A DNA stretch of 64,000 bases from CAHJXG01 sp965277495 (GCA_965277495.1 OZ255824.1:2356001-2420000), one strand, 5' to 3'. Positions 33,831 through 42,748 are shown, numbered from the stretch's first letter. Notes: generated from the letters alone by a model not told the origin. Translations and numbers: made by a program.

Positions 33831-34583
33831 CTATGACCCGCTGAACCAGTTGTAGCCCTGATCCTCCCACCATCCGCCGGGATTGTCATTGGTGACGAAA
33901 ATAGCCGTGATATGTTTCGGATTCTTGAAGCCGAGCTTGGTCGGGACCCGCAGCTTCACCGGGAAGCCATATTTATCCGGCAGCGGCGCGCCGCGGAAGT
34001 CGGTGGCGAGGATGGTCTGCGGATGCAGCGCCGTCGCCATGTCGATGCTGCTGTAATAACGGTCGGCGCACTTGAATCCGACGTAGTGCGCCCTTGTGTC
34101 CGCCCCAATCCGCTCGAGAAACGCGCGGAACGGCACGCCGGACCACTCGCCGATCGCGCTCCAGCCCTCGATGCAGATATGCCGGGTGATCTGGCTGGCC
34201 TGCGGCATGGCGCGCAGTTTTTCCAACGTCCAGGGCGCCTTGTCCTGCACCAGGCCGGACACTTCGAGCTTCCAGGTATCGCCATCGACCTCGGGGGTGT
34301 TGTCCTCGGGGTAATAGGCGTTGAACGGGAACGGGTCGGTGATGTCGCTCGCGGCGTAGGTGGGCGCGAGGCGGTTGGGGTCGAACAGCCACGCCTGAAC
34401 CCGGTCGTTGAACCGCGACACCGCCCAAAGCGCCTTGTCCACCGCGTCCCCGTCGCTGAGGTTGCAGCTGGTCAGCATCGTCAGCGCACCGAGCGACAGG
34501 CCGGAACGCAGCAGCATCCGCCGCTCGACTTGCACCAGGCCGGGCTGCGCCAGCTTGGGCGCTGTAACCTTGCGGTCGATCAT
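33831..34583 (-). CDS. molybdopterin-dependent oxidoreductase (sulfite oxidase / MsrP-like)
   Basis: The 250-residue protein has a twin-arginine-like leader with a lipobox (ERRMLLRSGLSLGALTMLTSC, Cys40), so it is probably an exported lipoprotein. The Moco-ligating Cys is Cys137 in RHICIEGWSAIGEWSG, and WKLEVSGLVQDKAPWTLEKL and FPVKLRVPTKLGFKNPKHI are family segments. MsrP-like enzymes reduce methionine sulfoxide. Related ones oxidise sulfite. The next gene, a cytochrome b, overlaps it by 4 bases and is the likely redox partner in the membrane. Confidence 0.87.
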   Translation of the reverse strand: MIDRKVTAPKLAQPGLVQVERRMLLRSGLSLGALTMLTSCNLSDGDAVDKALWAVSRFNDRVQAWLFDPNRLAPTYAASDITDPFPFNAYYPEDNTPEVDGDTWKLEVSGLVQDKAPWTLEKLRAMPQASQITRHICIEGWSAIGEWSGVPFRAFLERIGADTRAHYVGFKCADRYYSSIDMATALHPQTILATDFRGAPLPDKYGFPVKLRVPTKLGFKNPKHITAIFVTNDNPGGWWEDQGYNWFSGS

Positions 34584-35242
34584 GGCTGCAACTCCTCGAC
34601 GCTGGCCTCGACCCGGGCGCGTCCGGTGATCATCGCCCATAACGTGCTGGGAACGATCGCCACCAGCGCCAGGTGCACCACCAGGAAGCCGACGATACCC
34701 GCCATGGCGACGAAGTGGATGCGCCGGACGACTTCGTAACCCCCGATCAGGCCGACCATGCCCTGGAACTGTATCGGCTTCCACAAGCCAAGCCCAGACA
34801 GCACGGCCGCCACGGCGAGCAGCAGCACCGCGATGTAGAACAGCCGCTGCACCGCGTTGTAGACCCCGAGCTTATGCACCAGGCGGAATGACAGCGCCTC
34901 CTTCAAGTCCCGCCAGACCGCAGCCGGGCCGATCGGGAGGAAACTGCGCATGAAGTGCCGCCCAGCGATGCCATAGGCGAAATAGACCAGACCGCTTCCC
35001 ACCAGCAGCCACATCGCCGCCAGGTGCCAGGCGATGGCGCCGCCCAGCCAGCCGCCCAGCGTGGCCCAGCGCGGAAAGCTGAAGCCGAACAGCGGGCTGG
35101 CGTTGTAGATCTGCCAACCGCTCATGATCATGCACACCATCGCGACGGCGTTGAGCCAGTGCGTGACGCGCACCACGAGCGGGTGGATGACCGTCACGGA
35201 GAACCGTGCTGGCTGAGTTGGGGCATGCTGGACGGCGCTCAT
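34580..35242 (-). CDS. cytochrome b561/b-type membrane partner subunit
   Basis: The 220-residue protein has four predicted membrane helices and histidines placed for two haems: HPLVVRVTHWLNAVAMVCMI, AIAWHLAAMWLLVGSGL, VRRIHFVAMAGIVG and LVVHLALVAIV. It belongs to the cytochrome b/b6 domain family that serves molybdenum enzymes. Its stop overlaps the start of the oxidoreductase gene by 4 bases, so they form a two-gene electron-transfer unit across the inner membrane. Confidence 0.88.
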   Translation of the reverse strand: MSAVQHAPTQPARFSVTVIHPLVVRVTHWLNAVAMVCMIMSGWQIYNASPLFGFSFPRWATLGGWLGGAIAWHLAAMWLLVGSGLVYFAYGIAGRHFMRSFLPIGPAAVWRDLKEALSFRLVHKLGVYNAVQRLFYIAVLLLAVAAVLSGLGLWKPIQFQGMVGLIGGYEVVRRIHFVAMAGIVGFLVVHLALVAIVPSTLWAMITGRARVEASVEELQP

Positions 35243-35257
35243 GCTTCCCTGGCTCCT

Positions 35258-35857
35258 TTACATCGGCGGGACGGTGCCGTTCGCCCCGGCGATGATGGCG
35301 TTGGCGACGACACTCGGGGCGCCCTTGGGGCTGAACACCACCACGCGGGCGCCGGGCTGCAGCACGGCGAGGTCGGCGGGCTTGATGGTCACGACGGGGA
35401 CGTCATCCGGCACCGCGACCGTCTTGCTGCCGCCCTTGTAGTCGATGACCATGGTGTTCCCGTTGGCCGTCTGCACGCTGCCGACGGCCCCGTTGGTCAT
35501 GGTGTTGCCGCCCGTGAGGTCCCAGCCGTAGTGGCCGTCGCCCGTGCCACGCAGGCTCTCGTCGAAGATCGTGACTTCGAGCGCCTTCAGCGTGCCATCC
35601 GGCTGCGGCGCGGCGGCGATGCCGACATACGAGTTCGGCTTCACGTCAGCCAAGGTCGCCTTGTTCGCGACCAGCATCTTCGTCTTGTCCGTCAGCGCGA
35701 CCGAGGTGTTCTGGCCATTGCGGCCCTTGGTCTCCAGGGTCTGCCCGGTGACGCTGCCGATCGTGCCGCGGGTGATGGTCATCGGCGCTTCCTGCGCCCA
35801 TGCGGCGCTGGCGGCAATGGAGGCGGCGATGGCGAGGCTTGCCATTTTCTTGATCAT
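35258..35857 (-). CDS. exported DUF5666-like protein
   Basis: The 199-residue protein has a clear signal peptide (MIKKMASLAIAASIAASAAW, cleavage near AWAQ). The mature part has two similar beta-rich halves: TRGTIGSVTGQTLETKGRNG and later NGAVGSVQTANGNTMVIDY, each followed by a metal- or ligand-like DKTKMLV / DDVPVVTI strand. This resembles DUF5666 domains of unknown function. It is upstream of, and on the same strand as, the cytochrome b and molybdopterin genes, with 15 bases between. Confidence 0.75.
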   Translation of the reverse strand: MIKKMASLAIAASIAASAAWAQEAPMTITRGTIGSVTGQTLETKGRNGQNTSVALTDKTKMLVANKATLADVKPNSYVGIAAAPQPDGTLKALEVTIFDESLRGTGDGHYGWDLTGGNTMTNGAVGSVQTANGNTMVIDYKGGSKTVAVPDDVPVVTIKPADLAVLQPGARVVVFSPKGAPSVVANAIIAGANGTVPPM

Positions 35858-35904
35858 GGGCGTTCCTTTTCTATGTGTGTAGCAGCGCCGCACTACCCCC
35901 GATA

Positions 35905-35922
35905 TCGATTGGGGGCAATCGA
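35905..35922. promoter_or_regulatory. inverted repeat in the divergent promoter region
   Basis: TCGATTG-GGGG-CAATCGA has perfect 7-bp arms and a 4-base spacer. It lies in the 185-base gap between the divergent exported-protein genes, 48 bases before the minus-strand start at 35857. It may be an operator. No regulator is assigned. Confidence 0.35.
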
Positions 35923-36042
35923 ATTGTGCGTGATGGAATTATGAAAGCGCCGACGGGTTCTCGATACAGCGTCTCCGGGCGCCGTGCCGAACCGGGACGC
36001 CTCGGGACCGTTAGGATTGAAACCGCTTTAAGGGAGGAAACC

Positions 36043-36336
36043 ATGCGGACAATGATTTTAACCGCGCCAGTGCTGTGCCTTTTCGGGCTAGGCGCCATGA
36101 CAGCCTACGCGCAGGCCCCGGCGGCAGGCAGCGGCGCTGGCGGTGGCGTCGGACCGAGCGTAGACGCCCCAAGGACGCCTCAGGGCAACACGCCGCCGGG
36201 CACGCCGTCCGCCAACACTGCGGGCGACCGCGCCCTGCGGGATACAGCGGGACAAAACGCGGTCGGCAAGATCGGCACGCCGTCATCGGCGTTGCCAGGC
36301 GACACCACCGGGCAGGACAGCGGCGTGCGCAAGTAG
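36043..36336 (+). CDS. small exported Pro/Gly/Thr-rich protein
   Basis: The 97-residue product has a signal peptide (MILTAPVLCLFGLGAMTAYA) and a low-complexity mature part rich in Gly, Ala, Pro and Thr (PAAGSGAGGGVGPSVDAPRT, ending GDTTGQDSGVRK). A very strong ribosome site (agggaggaaa, 36031-36040) precedes the ATG, so it may be highly expressed. I do not recognise a family. It faces the GMC oxidoreductase gene, with a hairpin between. Confidence 0.72.
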   Translation: MRTMILTAPVLCLFGLGAMTAYAQAPAAGSGAGGGVGPSVDAPRTPQGNTPPGTPSANTAGDRALRDTAGQNAVGKIGTPSSALPGDTTGQDSGVRK

Positions 36337-36352
36337 GCCAGGGGTTCGACTA

Positions 36353-36399
36353 ACGGCCCCGCAAGCCCGCATCGCAATGCGGATGGCTTACGGGGCCGT
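36353..36399. terminator. hairpin between convergent genes (likely shared terminator)
   Basis: A long inverted repeat runs ACGGCCCCGCAAGCC / GGCTTACGGGGCCGT with one internal mismatch and an inner CGCAT/ATGCG pairing. It fills the gap between two convergent genes. There is no T-run on either side, so it is not a classic intrinsic terminator, but position and stability fit a bidirectional stop. Confidence 0.55.
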
Positions 36400-36410
36400 C
36401 GCTCGGGCCC

Positions 36411-37979
36411 TCAGATCTCCCGCTGCTGCATCATGCGCGCCATGGTGTCGGCCTGCCGGATCGCGAGCGAAACGATGGTCAGGGTCGGGTTGCACGCAGC
36501 CCCGCTGGTGAACTGGCTCCCGTCCGACACGAACAGGTTCTTGACGTCGTGCGCCTGGCCGAACTTGTTGATCACGCCGTCCCTGGGCTTCTCGCTCATC
36601 CGGTTGGTGCCCATGTTGTGCGTGCTCGGATAGGGCGGAGTGGGGATCAGCCGCGTGGCCCCCACGGCGGAGTAGATCGCCGAACCTTGCTGCACCGCAT
36701 GCGCGCGCATCGCGATGTCATTCGGATGGTCGTCGAAATGCACGCTGGCGACCGGCATGCCCAGCTTGTCCTTCGCCACCGGATCGAGGGTGATGCGGTT
36801 GGTCTCGCGCGGCATGTCCTCGCCGATCAGCCACATGCCGGCCATGTTGCTGTAGTCGTCCATGGCGCTGGTGAAGCTGCGGCCCCATGCGCCGGGATCC
36901 ATGAACGCCGCCATGAATGGCACGCCGAGCGAGACGGTCTCCATCTCGTAGCCGCCGACGAAGCCGCGGCTGGGGTCGTTGCGCGATTCGTCGCGGACGA
37001 TGCCGGCCATGGTGGTGCCGCGATACATATGCACCGGCTTGTCGAAGATGCCGTAAACGTTGCCGGTCATGTGCCGCATGTAGTTGCGTCCGACCTGCCC
37101 GCTGCTGTTGGCCAGGCCGTCCGGGAATAGGCTGGACGCGCTGTTCAGCAGCAAGCGCGGGCTTTCGATCGAATTGCCGGCCACCGCGACCACGCGCGCC
37201 TTTTGCTTGTGCAGCGCGCCGTCCGGGCTGGCATAGACGACGCCGGTCACCTTGCCCTGGGCGTCGTGCTCGATTTTCACGACATGGCTGAGCGGGCGCA
37301 CCTCAAGCTTGCCGGTGTCCTCGCCCTTGGGGATCTCGGTATACAGCGTCGACCACTTCGCGCCGGACTTGCAGCCCTGGAAGCAGAAGCCGATCTGCTG
37401 GCAGGCGCCGCGTCCGTCCCGCGGTTGGCTGTTGATCGCCATCCGCCCGGTATGGACCTCCTTGTAGCCGATCTTCTTGGCGCCGGCCTCCAGGACCCGG
37501 AAGTTGTTGTTGCCCGGCAGGCCCGGGATGCCGTTGGTGCGCGTCACGCCCATCTTGTCCTCGGCCTTGGTGTAATAGGGCGCGAGTTCCTGCAGGGTGA
37601 TCGGCCAGTCCAGCAGGTTGGCGCCGGGCAACGCGCCATAGGTCGAGCGGGTCTTGAACTCGTGCTCTTCGAACCGCAGCGACGCGCCGGCCCAGTGCAC
37701 CGTCGAGCCGCCGACCGCCTTCACGACCCACGCCGGCAGGTTCGGGAAATCCCGGCCGACGCGCCAGGTGCCCGACGTGGTCCGCATGTCCTTCCAAGCG
37801 AGCTGGGCGAAGCTTTCCCACTCGTCATTGACGAAATCCGCCGTCTCGTAACGGTCCCCGGCTTCGAGGATCACCACTTTGATGCCCTTCTGCGCCAGCT
37901 CGTTGCCGAGCGTGCCGCCGCCAGCGCCGGAGCCGACAATGACGACGACGCTGTCGTCGTTCAGATCGAATTGTGCCAT
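36411..37979 (-). CDS. GMC-family FAD dehydrogenase, large subunit
   Basis: The 522-residue flavoprotein has the FAD-binding VVVIVGSGAGGGTLGNELAQ, GGSTVHWAGASLRF and the C-terminal GMC signature STHNMGTNRMSE. A Cys cluster (CQQIGFCFQGC) resembles the iron-sulfur region of the three-subunit FAD glucose/gluconate dehydrogenases. It lacks its own export signal, and the small subunit, 12 bases upstream, carries a twin-arginine signal, so it likely travels with that partner to the periplasm. The sugar or polyol substrate is unknown. Confidence 0.9.
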   Translation of the reverse strand: MAQFDLNDDSVVVIVGSGAGGGTLGNELAQKGIKVVILEAGDRYETADFVNDEWESFAQLAWKDMRTTSGTWRVGRDFPNLPAWVVKAVGGSTVHWAGASLRFEEHEFKTRSTYGALPGANLLDWPITLQELAPYYTKAEDKMGVTRTNGIPGLPGNNNFRVLEAGAKKIGYKEVHTGRMAINSQPRDGRGACQQIGFCFQGCKSGAKWSTLYTEIPKGEDTGKLEVRPLSHVVKIEHDAQGKVTGVVYASPDGALHKQKARVVAVAGNSIESPRLLLNSASSLFPDGLANSSGQVGRNYMRHMTGNVYGIFDKPVHMYRGTTMAGIVRDESRNDPSRGFVGGYEMETVSLGVPFMAAFMDPGAWGRSFTSAMDDYSNMAGMWLIGEDMPRETNRITLDPVAKDKLGMPVASVHFDDHPNDIAMRAHAVQQGSAIYSAVGATRLIPTPPYPSTHNMGTNRMSEKPRDGVINKFGQAHDVKNLFVSDGSQFTSGAACNPTLTIVSLAIRQADTMARMMQQREI

Positions 37980-37991
37980 GTGCCCGCCCCC

Positions 37992-38537
37992 TTAAGCCGT
38001 CGGCAGCCAGTTGATGTCGTTGAAGCCGCGGGCCAGGTAGCCGCCATGCTCGGCGGACGAGCCCTCATAGCCGAACTTCGGCCAGATCTCCGGCTGGTTG
38101 TACAACGACACTACGAGGTCGGACCGCAGGGTGCGGAAGAACTTGGTGTGCTCGATGCCGCGCAGCAGCGCCACCCGGTCCGCCTCCCACGCGACGCCGA
38201 GGTAGTTGCTGCCGTTGCGGTCCTGCGCGTCCTGGTCGAGCCGGGCGACGCCCTCGGCCACCATGGCCTTCATCGCGTCGTCCTTGCCGGCCTTGGCGTC
38301 CCAGGGAGTCACGGCACGGACGTAAAACACGTCGCCGATGTGATCGTGCGGGAAGATGTCGCGCGACACCTTCACAAGGGTCGCCATGTCATGCGGGGCG
38401 ATAGCCTTTGCCGCTTGCGCCCAGGCGGCGTCGGCGCTGATGCTGGCGCCGGCAACGATGGCCGCCGGGACTGCCGCGCCCGTGGTGCGCAGGAAATTGC
38501 GCCGGCTGAACTGCGCCCGGCGGTCGATCTCTCTCAT
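37992..38537 (-). CDS. gluconate 2-dehydrogenase subunit 3 family protein
   Basis: The 181-residue protein has a twin-arginine signal (FSRRNFLRTTGAAVPAAIVA) ending near AWA, then a domain with LVKVSRDIFPHDHIGDVFYV and SLYNQPEIWPKFGYEGSSAE. It is the small hitch-hiker subunit that exports and anchors the GMC large subunit. The two genes lie 12 bases apart in subunit 3-large order. Confidence 0.9.
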   Translation of the reverse strand: MREIDRRAQFSRRNFLRTTGAAVPAAIVAGASISADAAWAQAAKAIAPHDMATLVKVSRDIFPHDHIGDVFYVRAVTPWDAKAGKDDAMKAMVAEGVARLDQDAQDRNGSNYLGVAWEADRVALLRGIEHTKFFRTLRSDLVVSLYNQPEIWPKFGYEGSSAEHGGYLARGFNDINWLPTA

Positions 38538-38566
38538 GGACTGTTCCCTCCGTTATTTCCGTTGAG

Positions 38567-38962
38567 TTAACCGAAGCGTCCGTGACGCTGCAACACCTCG
38601 ATGCTGTAGCCGTCCGGGTCTTTCACAAAGAAGAAGCGTCCGAGCAGCGCGCCCTCACGCTGCAGCTCGCGCACCGGCCCCGGCGTGGCGCCGGCCACCG
38701 ACATCTTCGTCCGCGCGGCTTCGAGGTCGTCGACCACGACGGCAAGATGCCCATAGCCGTCGCCGAGATTGTACGGCTCGGTCCGGTCGTGGTTCACCGT
38801 CAGCTCGACCTCGAAACTGCTTTCCGAATCACGCATGTAGATCAGGGTGAAACCGTCGAACGCGTAGCGGTCCACGATCTCCAGCCCCATCGCCGCGCGG
38901 TAGAACGCCACGGCCCGGCCCTCGTCCAGCACCCGGATCATCGAGTGGATCGGCTTGGCCAT
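38567..38962 (-). CDS. VOC family (glyoxalase I-like) protein
   Basis: The 131-residue protein has paired beta-alpha-beta-beta-beta modules: HSMIRVLDEGRAVAFYRAAM with FTLIYMRDSESSFEVELTVN, and HLAVVVDDLEAARTKMSVAG with RFFFVKDPDGYSIEVLQR. Metal ligands His7, Glu52, His72 and Glu122 can be placed by analogy to GloA. It may isomerise a hemithioacetal or act as another VOC enzyme. It begins directly after the cytochrome c stop, between dehydrogenase genes. Confidence 0.85.
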   Translation of the reverse strand: MAKPIHSMIRVLDEGRAVAFYRAAMGLEIVDRYAFDGFTLIYMRDSESSFEVELTVNHDRTEPYNLGDGYGHLAVVVDDLEAARTKMSVAGATPGPVRELQREGALLGRFFFVKDPDGYSIEVLQRHGRFG

Positions 38963-39358
38963 TCAGTGCTGCTCCTTCAAATAGGCGATGATCGCCCCGC
39001 GTATCTCCGGCTTGGCCTGGCGGTAGCCCATGACGCCGCCCTTGATGACCGCCTGCGGGTTGGTGAGGTAAGGGTCGAGATGCGCCTCGTCCCAGTTCCA
39101 GTCCGCTTCGGCGAAGCCAGGGGAATACTTGAAATCCGGCACCGTGCCCGCCTTGCGGCCATAGACGCCGGCAAGATTAGGGCCTTGGCGGGTTTCGCCG
39201 GACACGAGGGAGTGGCAGGTGCCGCATTGCCGGGCGAACAGTTTGGCGCCGTCGGGCGCGTCTTGCGCATGGGCAGTGGATACGAGGCCGATGAAGGCCA
39301 AGGTTAACAAGCGTCGCGTGGCCGCCTCCCGTTCAAGCTGCGCCTTTGTCGGCGTCAT
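38963..39358 (-). CDS. class I c-type cytochrome
   Basis: The 131-residue protein has a signal peptide (RRLLTLAFIGLVSTAHAQ) and one haem-binding CGTCH (Cys45, Cys48, His49). Met ligand candidates lie in GGVMGYRQAKPEIRG, and GPNLAGVYGRKAGTVPDF matches the cytochrome c2/c550 core. It probably takes electrons from the GMC dehydrogenase encoded downstream. The stop codon is followed directly by the VOC start. The exact translation start is uncertain because of the long charged leader. Confidence 0.9.
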   Translation of the reverse strand: MTPTKAQLEREAATRRLLTLAFIGLVSTAHAQDAPDGAKLFARQCGTCHSLVSGETRQGPNLAGVYGRKAGTVPDFKYSPGFAEADWNWDEAHLDPYLTNPQAVIKGGVMGYRQAKPEIRGAIIAYLKEQH

Positions 39359-39435
39359 TTAAACAGTTTGTCCCCAGGCGCCGCCTGTCGGCAACCGAAA
39401 ATTTCGCGATGCGGCTTCGCTTTGCGGGGTCGGCT

Positions 39436-39798
39436 CTAGTCGGTCAGCTCGTGCTTGCGCCCCAGCTCTACAAACCCGGCCTTCACCTTATCCAAATCCG
39501 CCGCCTTCATCTCCTCGAGGTTCAGCAACGCCAGCCGCGCACCCTCCGTCACCCGGATCAGCTCGTCGATCTTGACCTGCAATGCGTCCGTGTCGCGGTT
39601 CTGCGTGCTCTGGATCAGGAACACCATCAGGAAGGTGATGATCGTCGTCCCGGTGTTGATCACCAGTTGCCACGTATCGCTGAAGCCGAATATCGGCCCG
39701 CAGATCGCCCAACCCACCACGAGCGCAACCGCGGTTATGAATGCCGCCGGGCGCCCGGCGGTGCGGGCGACGGATTGAGCCATCCTATCGAAATTCAT
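39436..39798 (-). CDS. low-affinity iron permease family protein
   Basis: The 120-residue protein has two membrane helices (AFITAVALVVGWAICGPIFG and TTIITFLMVFLIQSTQNRD) and a helical tail (KIDELIRVTEGARLALLNLE). This is the PF04120 pattern, also called small Iron_permease, whose transport function in bacteria is not firmly shown. ATG 39798 is chosen because the upstream extension lies outside the family. It lies 43 bases downstream of the ppc gene end. Confidence 0.85.
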   Translation of the reverse strand: MNFDRMAQSVARTAGRPAAFITAVALVVGWAICGPIFGFSDTWQLVINTGTTIITFLMVFLIQSTQNRDTDALQVKIDELIRVTEGARLALLNLEEMKAADLDKVKAGFVELGRKHELTD

Positions 39799-39841
39799 TG
39801 AACCTGCACTCCTACGCCAGTCGTCGGGGTCCGGGCGCAGT

Positions 39842-42685
39842 TCAGCCGAATGCGCCGACCTCATGCGACAACGCGGCGGTGATCTCGCGGGTCAATCCGA
39901 ACAGCCGCCGCATCGGCTCAAACACCCGATCGTGCTCCCCGGCGTAGGAAACGCTGACGCCAGGGCCGGCCGGCTCGCCGAAATCGCGCTCGGCCGCCGC
40001 CCCGCTCTCGCGCGGGAACACCGCCGTCAATATGTCCAGCGTCGCGATCACGTCCAGCCGCAGCAGCCGCGCGCGCACCCCCTCCGGCGTGGCCCCGTGC
40101 CGTGGCGAGAAATCCGGCACCTGCACCGCCAGCAGCCATACCCGCCCGATGATCGCGAGCCGCAGCGCGTGCAGCAGGGTCTCGCGGTCGGTCATGCGCG
40201 GCAGCTCCGGCCACGCCCGGCGCAGCCGCACCTGGTCGGCCTGCGCCTGCCGCATGGTCCCCTGCATCGGCACCCACAACCCCAGGCCGACCAGCGCCTC
40301 CGCCACCTCCGCGAGCTGCACCGCCCGGCCCGGCAGCCGCGCATGCGCCGCCCGGTCCAGCCACGAGCCGGGATCAAGCACCGAAACCGTCGCCCGCAGC
40401 ACGTCGAGGTCGGAGTGCCGGGCCGCATGCTCCACGAGCTCCAGCGCACGCCGGAAGCGGGGGCTGGTTTGGCGCAATTCGGTGAACAGCTCGGGGTCCC
40501 GCGCCGCCGCGGCGCCAATCCCGTGCATCACGTTGGCGCACCACCCGAGCTGCTGCAGGATGGCGTTGTTCGGGATCGCCCGCAACTCGCGCGGATGGCG
40601 GATGACGGCCGGTCCGCCTGCGTCGTTCTGCCGCGCGCTGGGCCGGGAGCCCGTCGTGTCGAGCAGCGCCGGCCCGAACGCGCCGAGCAGCGCGGCATAG
40701 CCGGGGTCCTCGACCAGTTCCTGCATCGCGTTGGACGCCGTGGCGAAGAACCCGGCGGCATAGTCGCTCTCGACATACACCGTGTCGGGCTGCGTGGGCG
40801 CGGGCTGGAATGCGTGCTCGGCCACCCGGGCGACGGTGGCGAGCGCCAACGCCGGGGTGCCGAACAGCAAATAGCCGTCGCCGCCCTGGAAGCTGCTTTC
40901 CTCGCGGATCAGCAGGCCGCCGGTCGACAGGGCCACGCGCGCGGCCGGCGGCGACAAATAGGCGAAGCGGTCGGCGAGCGAACCTGGATGCGAGCCGCGG
41001 CCAATGCTCTCGCCATGGGTGTCGAACAGCACGACCTCGACGTCGCCCAGTCCATGCCGCCCGAGCGCTTCCACAAGGCGGAGCTTGAGCCTTTCCACCA
41101 AATAACTTCCTGGGAGCTGCCCGAGGTAGCGGCCGGAATCCGAGTAGCCGAACTGCAGGCATACCCGGCCGATGCCGCGCACATAGTCGCGGTAGTGCGG
41201 CGAGCGCAGCGCCTCGTCCAGCACCCGCACGCCTTCCTCCAAGGCATCCGCGGTTTCGAACAGCGGGCTGATTTCCACGTGGCGTTCGACGCCACATAGC
41301 CGCGCCATCCAGAGCGCCGCCAGCAGGGTATAGCCGCTGCGGGTCTCGGCGATCAGGAAGCGCGCCGGTGTGTGCCGGTCGACGTGCTTGGAAATCTGCG
41401 CCACCAGCATCATCAGCCGCATCGCCGAGGACTGTTCGGCGAGCAACGCGCCGAAGTCGACCGGCTGGGTCCGCATGGCGTCGAGCGCGTCGTCCATGCC
41501 GGCCAGCAGCGTGCGCCGCCGCGAGCGGTCCGCCGGCGGGTCGTCGAGGCCGAGGCGGAGGCGGGCGGCATTGTGGACCTGCGCCGCATTGAGCCGAAAG
41601 TGCGATTGCGCGAGGCACAGCCCATGCGCCATGGCGCCGGCGCGGGCGATGCAAAGGGTCCGTTGGGTAGCACGGTCCGCCCCGGCGATGGCGGCGGCGA
41701 ACAGCGGCAGCAGCGGCTCCGGCGAGAGCAGCGCACGGTCGCGGCCCTCGACCAGCGCGCGGGCGAACGGCTCCACTGCGGCCGGGTCGGGGCCGCTGGG
41801 CGCCAGGGCGATCTGCGCGTCCACAGTCGCGAGCGCCTCATTGATGCGGGCATCGAGGGTGGCAGCGTTCGGGACGTCGGCAAGGCCGGACGCAAGCCGT
41901 GCGAGGCCGAGGCGCTTCATGCGCAGCCGCAAGCGCAGGCTGTCCCACCAGCCGATATCGGTGCGCCCGTCGGTGTCGAGGCCGACCCAGGAGGCGAGCA
42001 CCACGGGCGCCGGGTTCAGCCCGGTCCAGGTCTGCGGGAAGGCGGCGCTGGCGGCGTCCAGCATCGCGCCGCACAGCGCGTCGAGCGCGTTCCGCCCGTG
42101 CGCGATGGCGATGTTGGCGGCGTCGAACTCGTCCTCGAGCGTCGGTTTCGGCGGGCGGTGCGAGGGTGGATAGCTGCCGCCGGGCCCGCCGCTCGCGGTT
42201 GCGGCGATGATCGAATAGACTTCCGGCGCCGCGGCGAAGGTGGGATGCGCGGTGAACACGCAGGCGTAGCGGGGGCGCTCGAACAGGGCGCGGACTTCAC
42301 GCAACGGCAGCGGGCTGTCGTCGGGATTGGGGCGGACGAGGCGGTCGGCGAGCCGGGTCAGCGCCGCTTGCGAGGCGGCCGGGTCGGTGCCGCCGACGTA
42401 TTCGGCAAGCCGCTGGGCACGGTCGGTGGCCGCCGCATCGCGCAGGAACGCCACCAGGCCGGCAAGCTGCGCTTCATCCAACCGGCCCTCGTCCAATTGC
42501 CGGCTGATGGCGAGCGCTGCGACGAGCACGGGATTGCCGAACGGGTCCTGCACCGCGTGGGCGCGGCTTTCGTGGACCAATGCGAGCAGGGCGGCGGCGT
42601 CGTCCGCCGGGCCGTGCCGCGTCGCGGCATCCAGTTGTTGCAAGGCGTTTGCTCCTTTCCGCAGGCCCATCGCACGTGCGGGCAT
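39842..42685 (-). CDS. ppc: phosphoenolpyruvate carboxylase, divergent type
   Basis: The 947-residue product is of PEP carboxylase size and layout. The catalytic His is in YACVFTAHPTFAAAPEV. GYSDSGRYLGQ and GSRPSARQ are recognisable, and SGYTLLAALWMARL and QGGDGYLLFGTPALAL are further matches. The usual FHGRGG-x-x-GRGGGP loop is replaced by FDTHGESIGRGSHPG, and the C-terminal region is unusual. The enzyme should carboxylate PEP to oxaloacetate, but the altered loop makes activity worth testing. ATG 42670 is an alternative start. Confidence 0.82.
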   Translation of the reverse strand: MPARAMGLRKGANALQQLDAATRHGPADDAAALLALVHESRAHAVQDPFGNPVLVAALAISRQLDEGRLDEAQLAGLVAFLRDAAATDRAQRLAEYVGGTDPAASQAALTRLADRLVRPNPDDSPLPLREVRALFERPRYACVFTAHPTFAAAPEVYSIIAATASGGPGGSYPPSHRPPKPTLEDEFDAANIAIAHGRNALDALCGAMLDAASAAFPQTWTGLNPAPVVLASWVGLDTDGRTDIGWWDSLRLRLRMKRLGLARLASGLADVPNAATLDARINEALATVDAQIALAPSGPDPAAVEPFARALVEGRDRALLSPEPLLPLFAAAIAGADRATQRTLCIARAGAMAHGLCLAQSHFRLNAAQVHNAARLRLGLDDPPADRSRRRTLLAGMDDALDAMRTQPVDFGALLAEQSSAMRLMMLVAQISKHVDRHTPARFLIAETRSGYTLLAALWMARLCGVERHVEISPLFETADALEEGVRVLDEALRSPHYRDYVRGIGRVCLQFGYSDSGRYLGQLPGSYLVERLKLRLVEALGRHGLGDVEVVLFDTHGESIGRGSHPGSLADRFAYLSPPAARVALSTGGLLIREESSFQGGDGYLLFGTPALALATVARVAEHAFQPAPTQPDTVYVESDYAAGFFATASNAMQELVEDPGYAALLGAFGPALLDTTGSRPSARQNDAGGPAVIRHPRELRAIPNNAILQQLGWCANVMHGIGAAAARDPELFTELRQTSPRFRRALELVEHAARHSDLDVLRATVSVLDPGSWLDRAAHARLPGRAVQLAEVAEALVGLGLWVPMQGTMRQAQADQVRLRRAWPELPRMTDRETLLHALRLAIIGRVWLLAVQVPDFSPRHGATPEGVRARLLRLDVIATLDILTAVFPRESGAAAERDFGEPAGPGVSVSYAGEHDRVFEPMRRLFGLTREITAALSHEVGAFG

Positions 42686-42748
42686 AAAGATGCCTGCAAA
42701 ATACAGACCATTCCGCAGCTTGCGATCTCAGAAGTCAGCGGATGCTTG

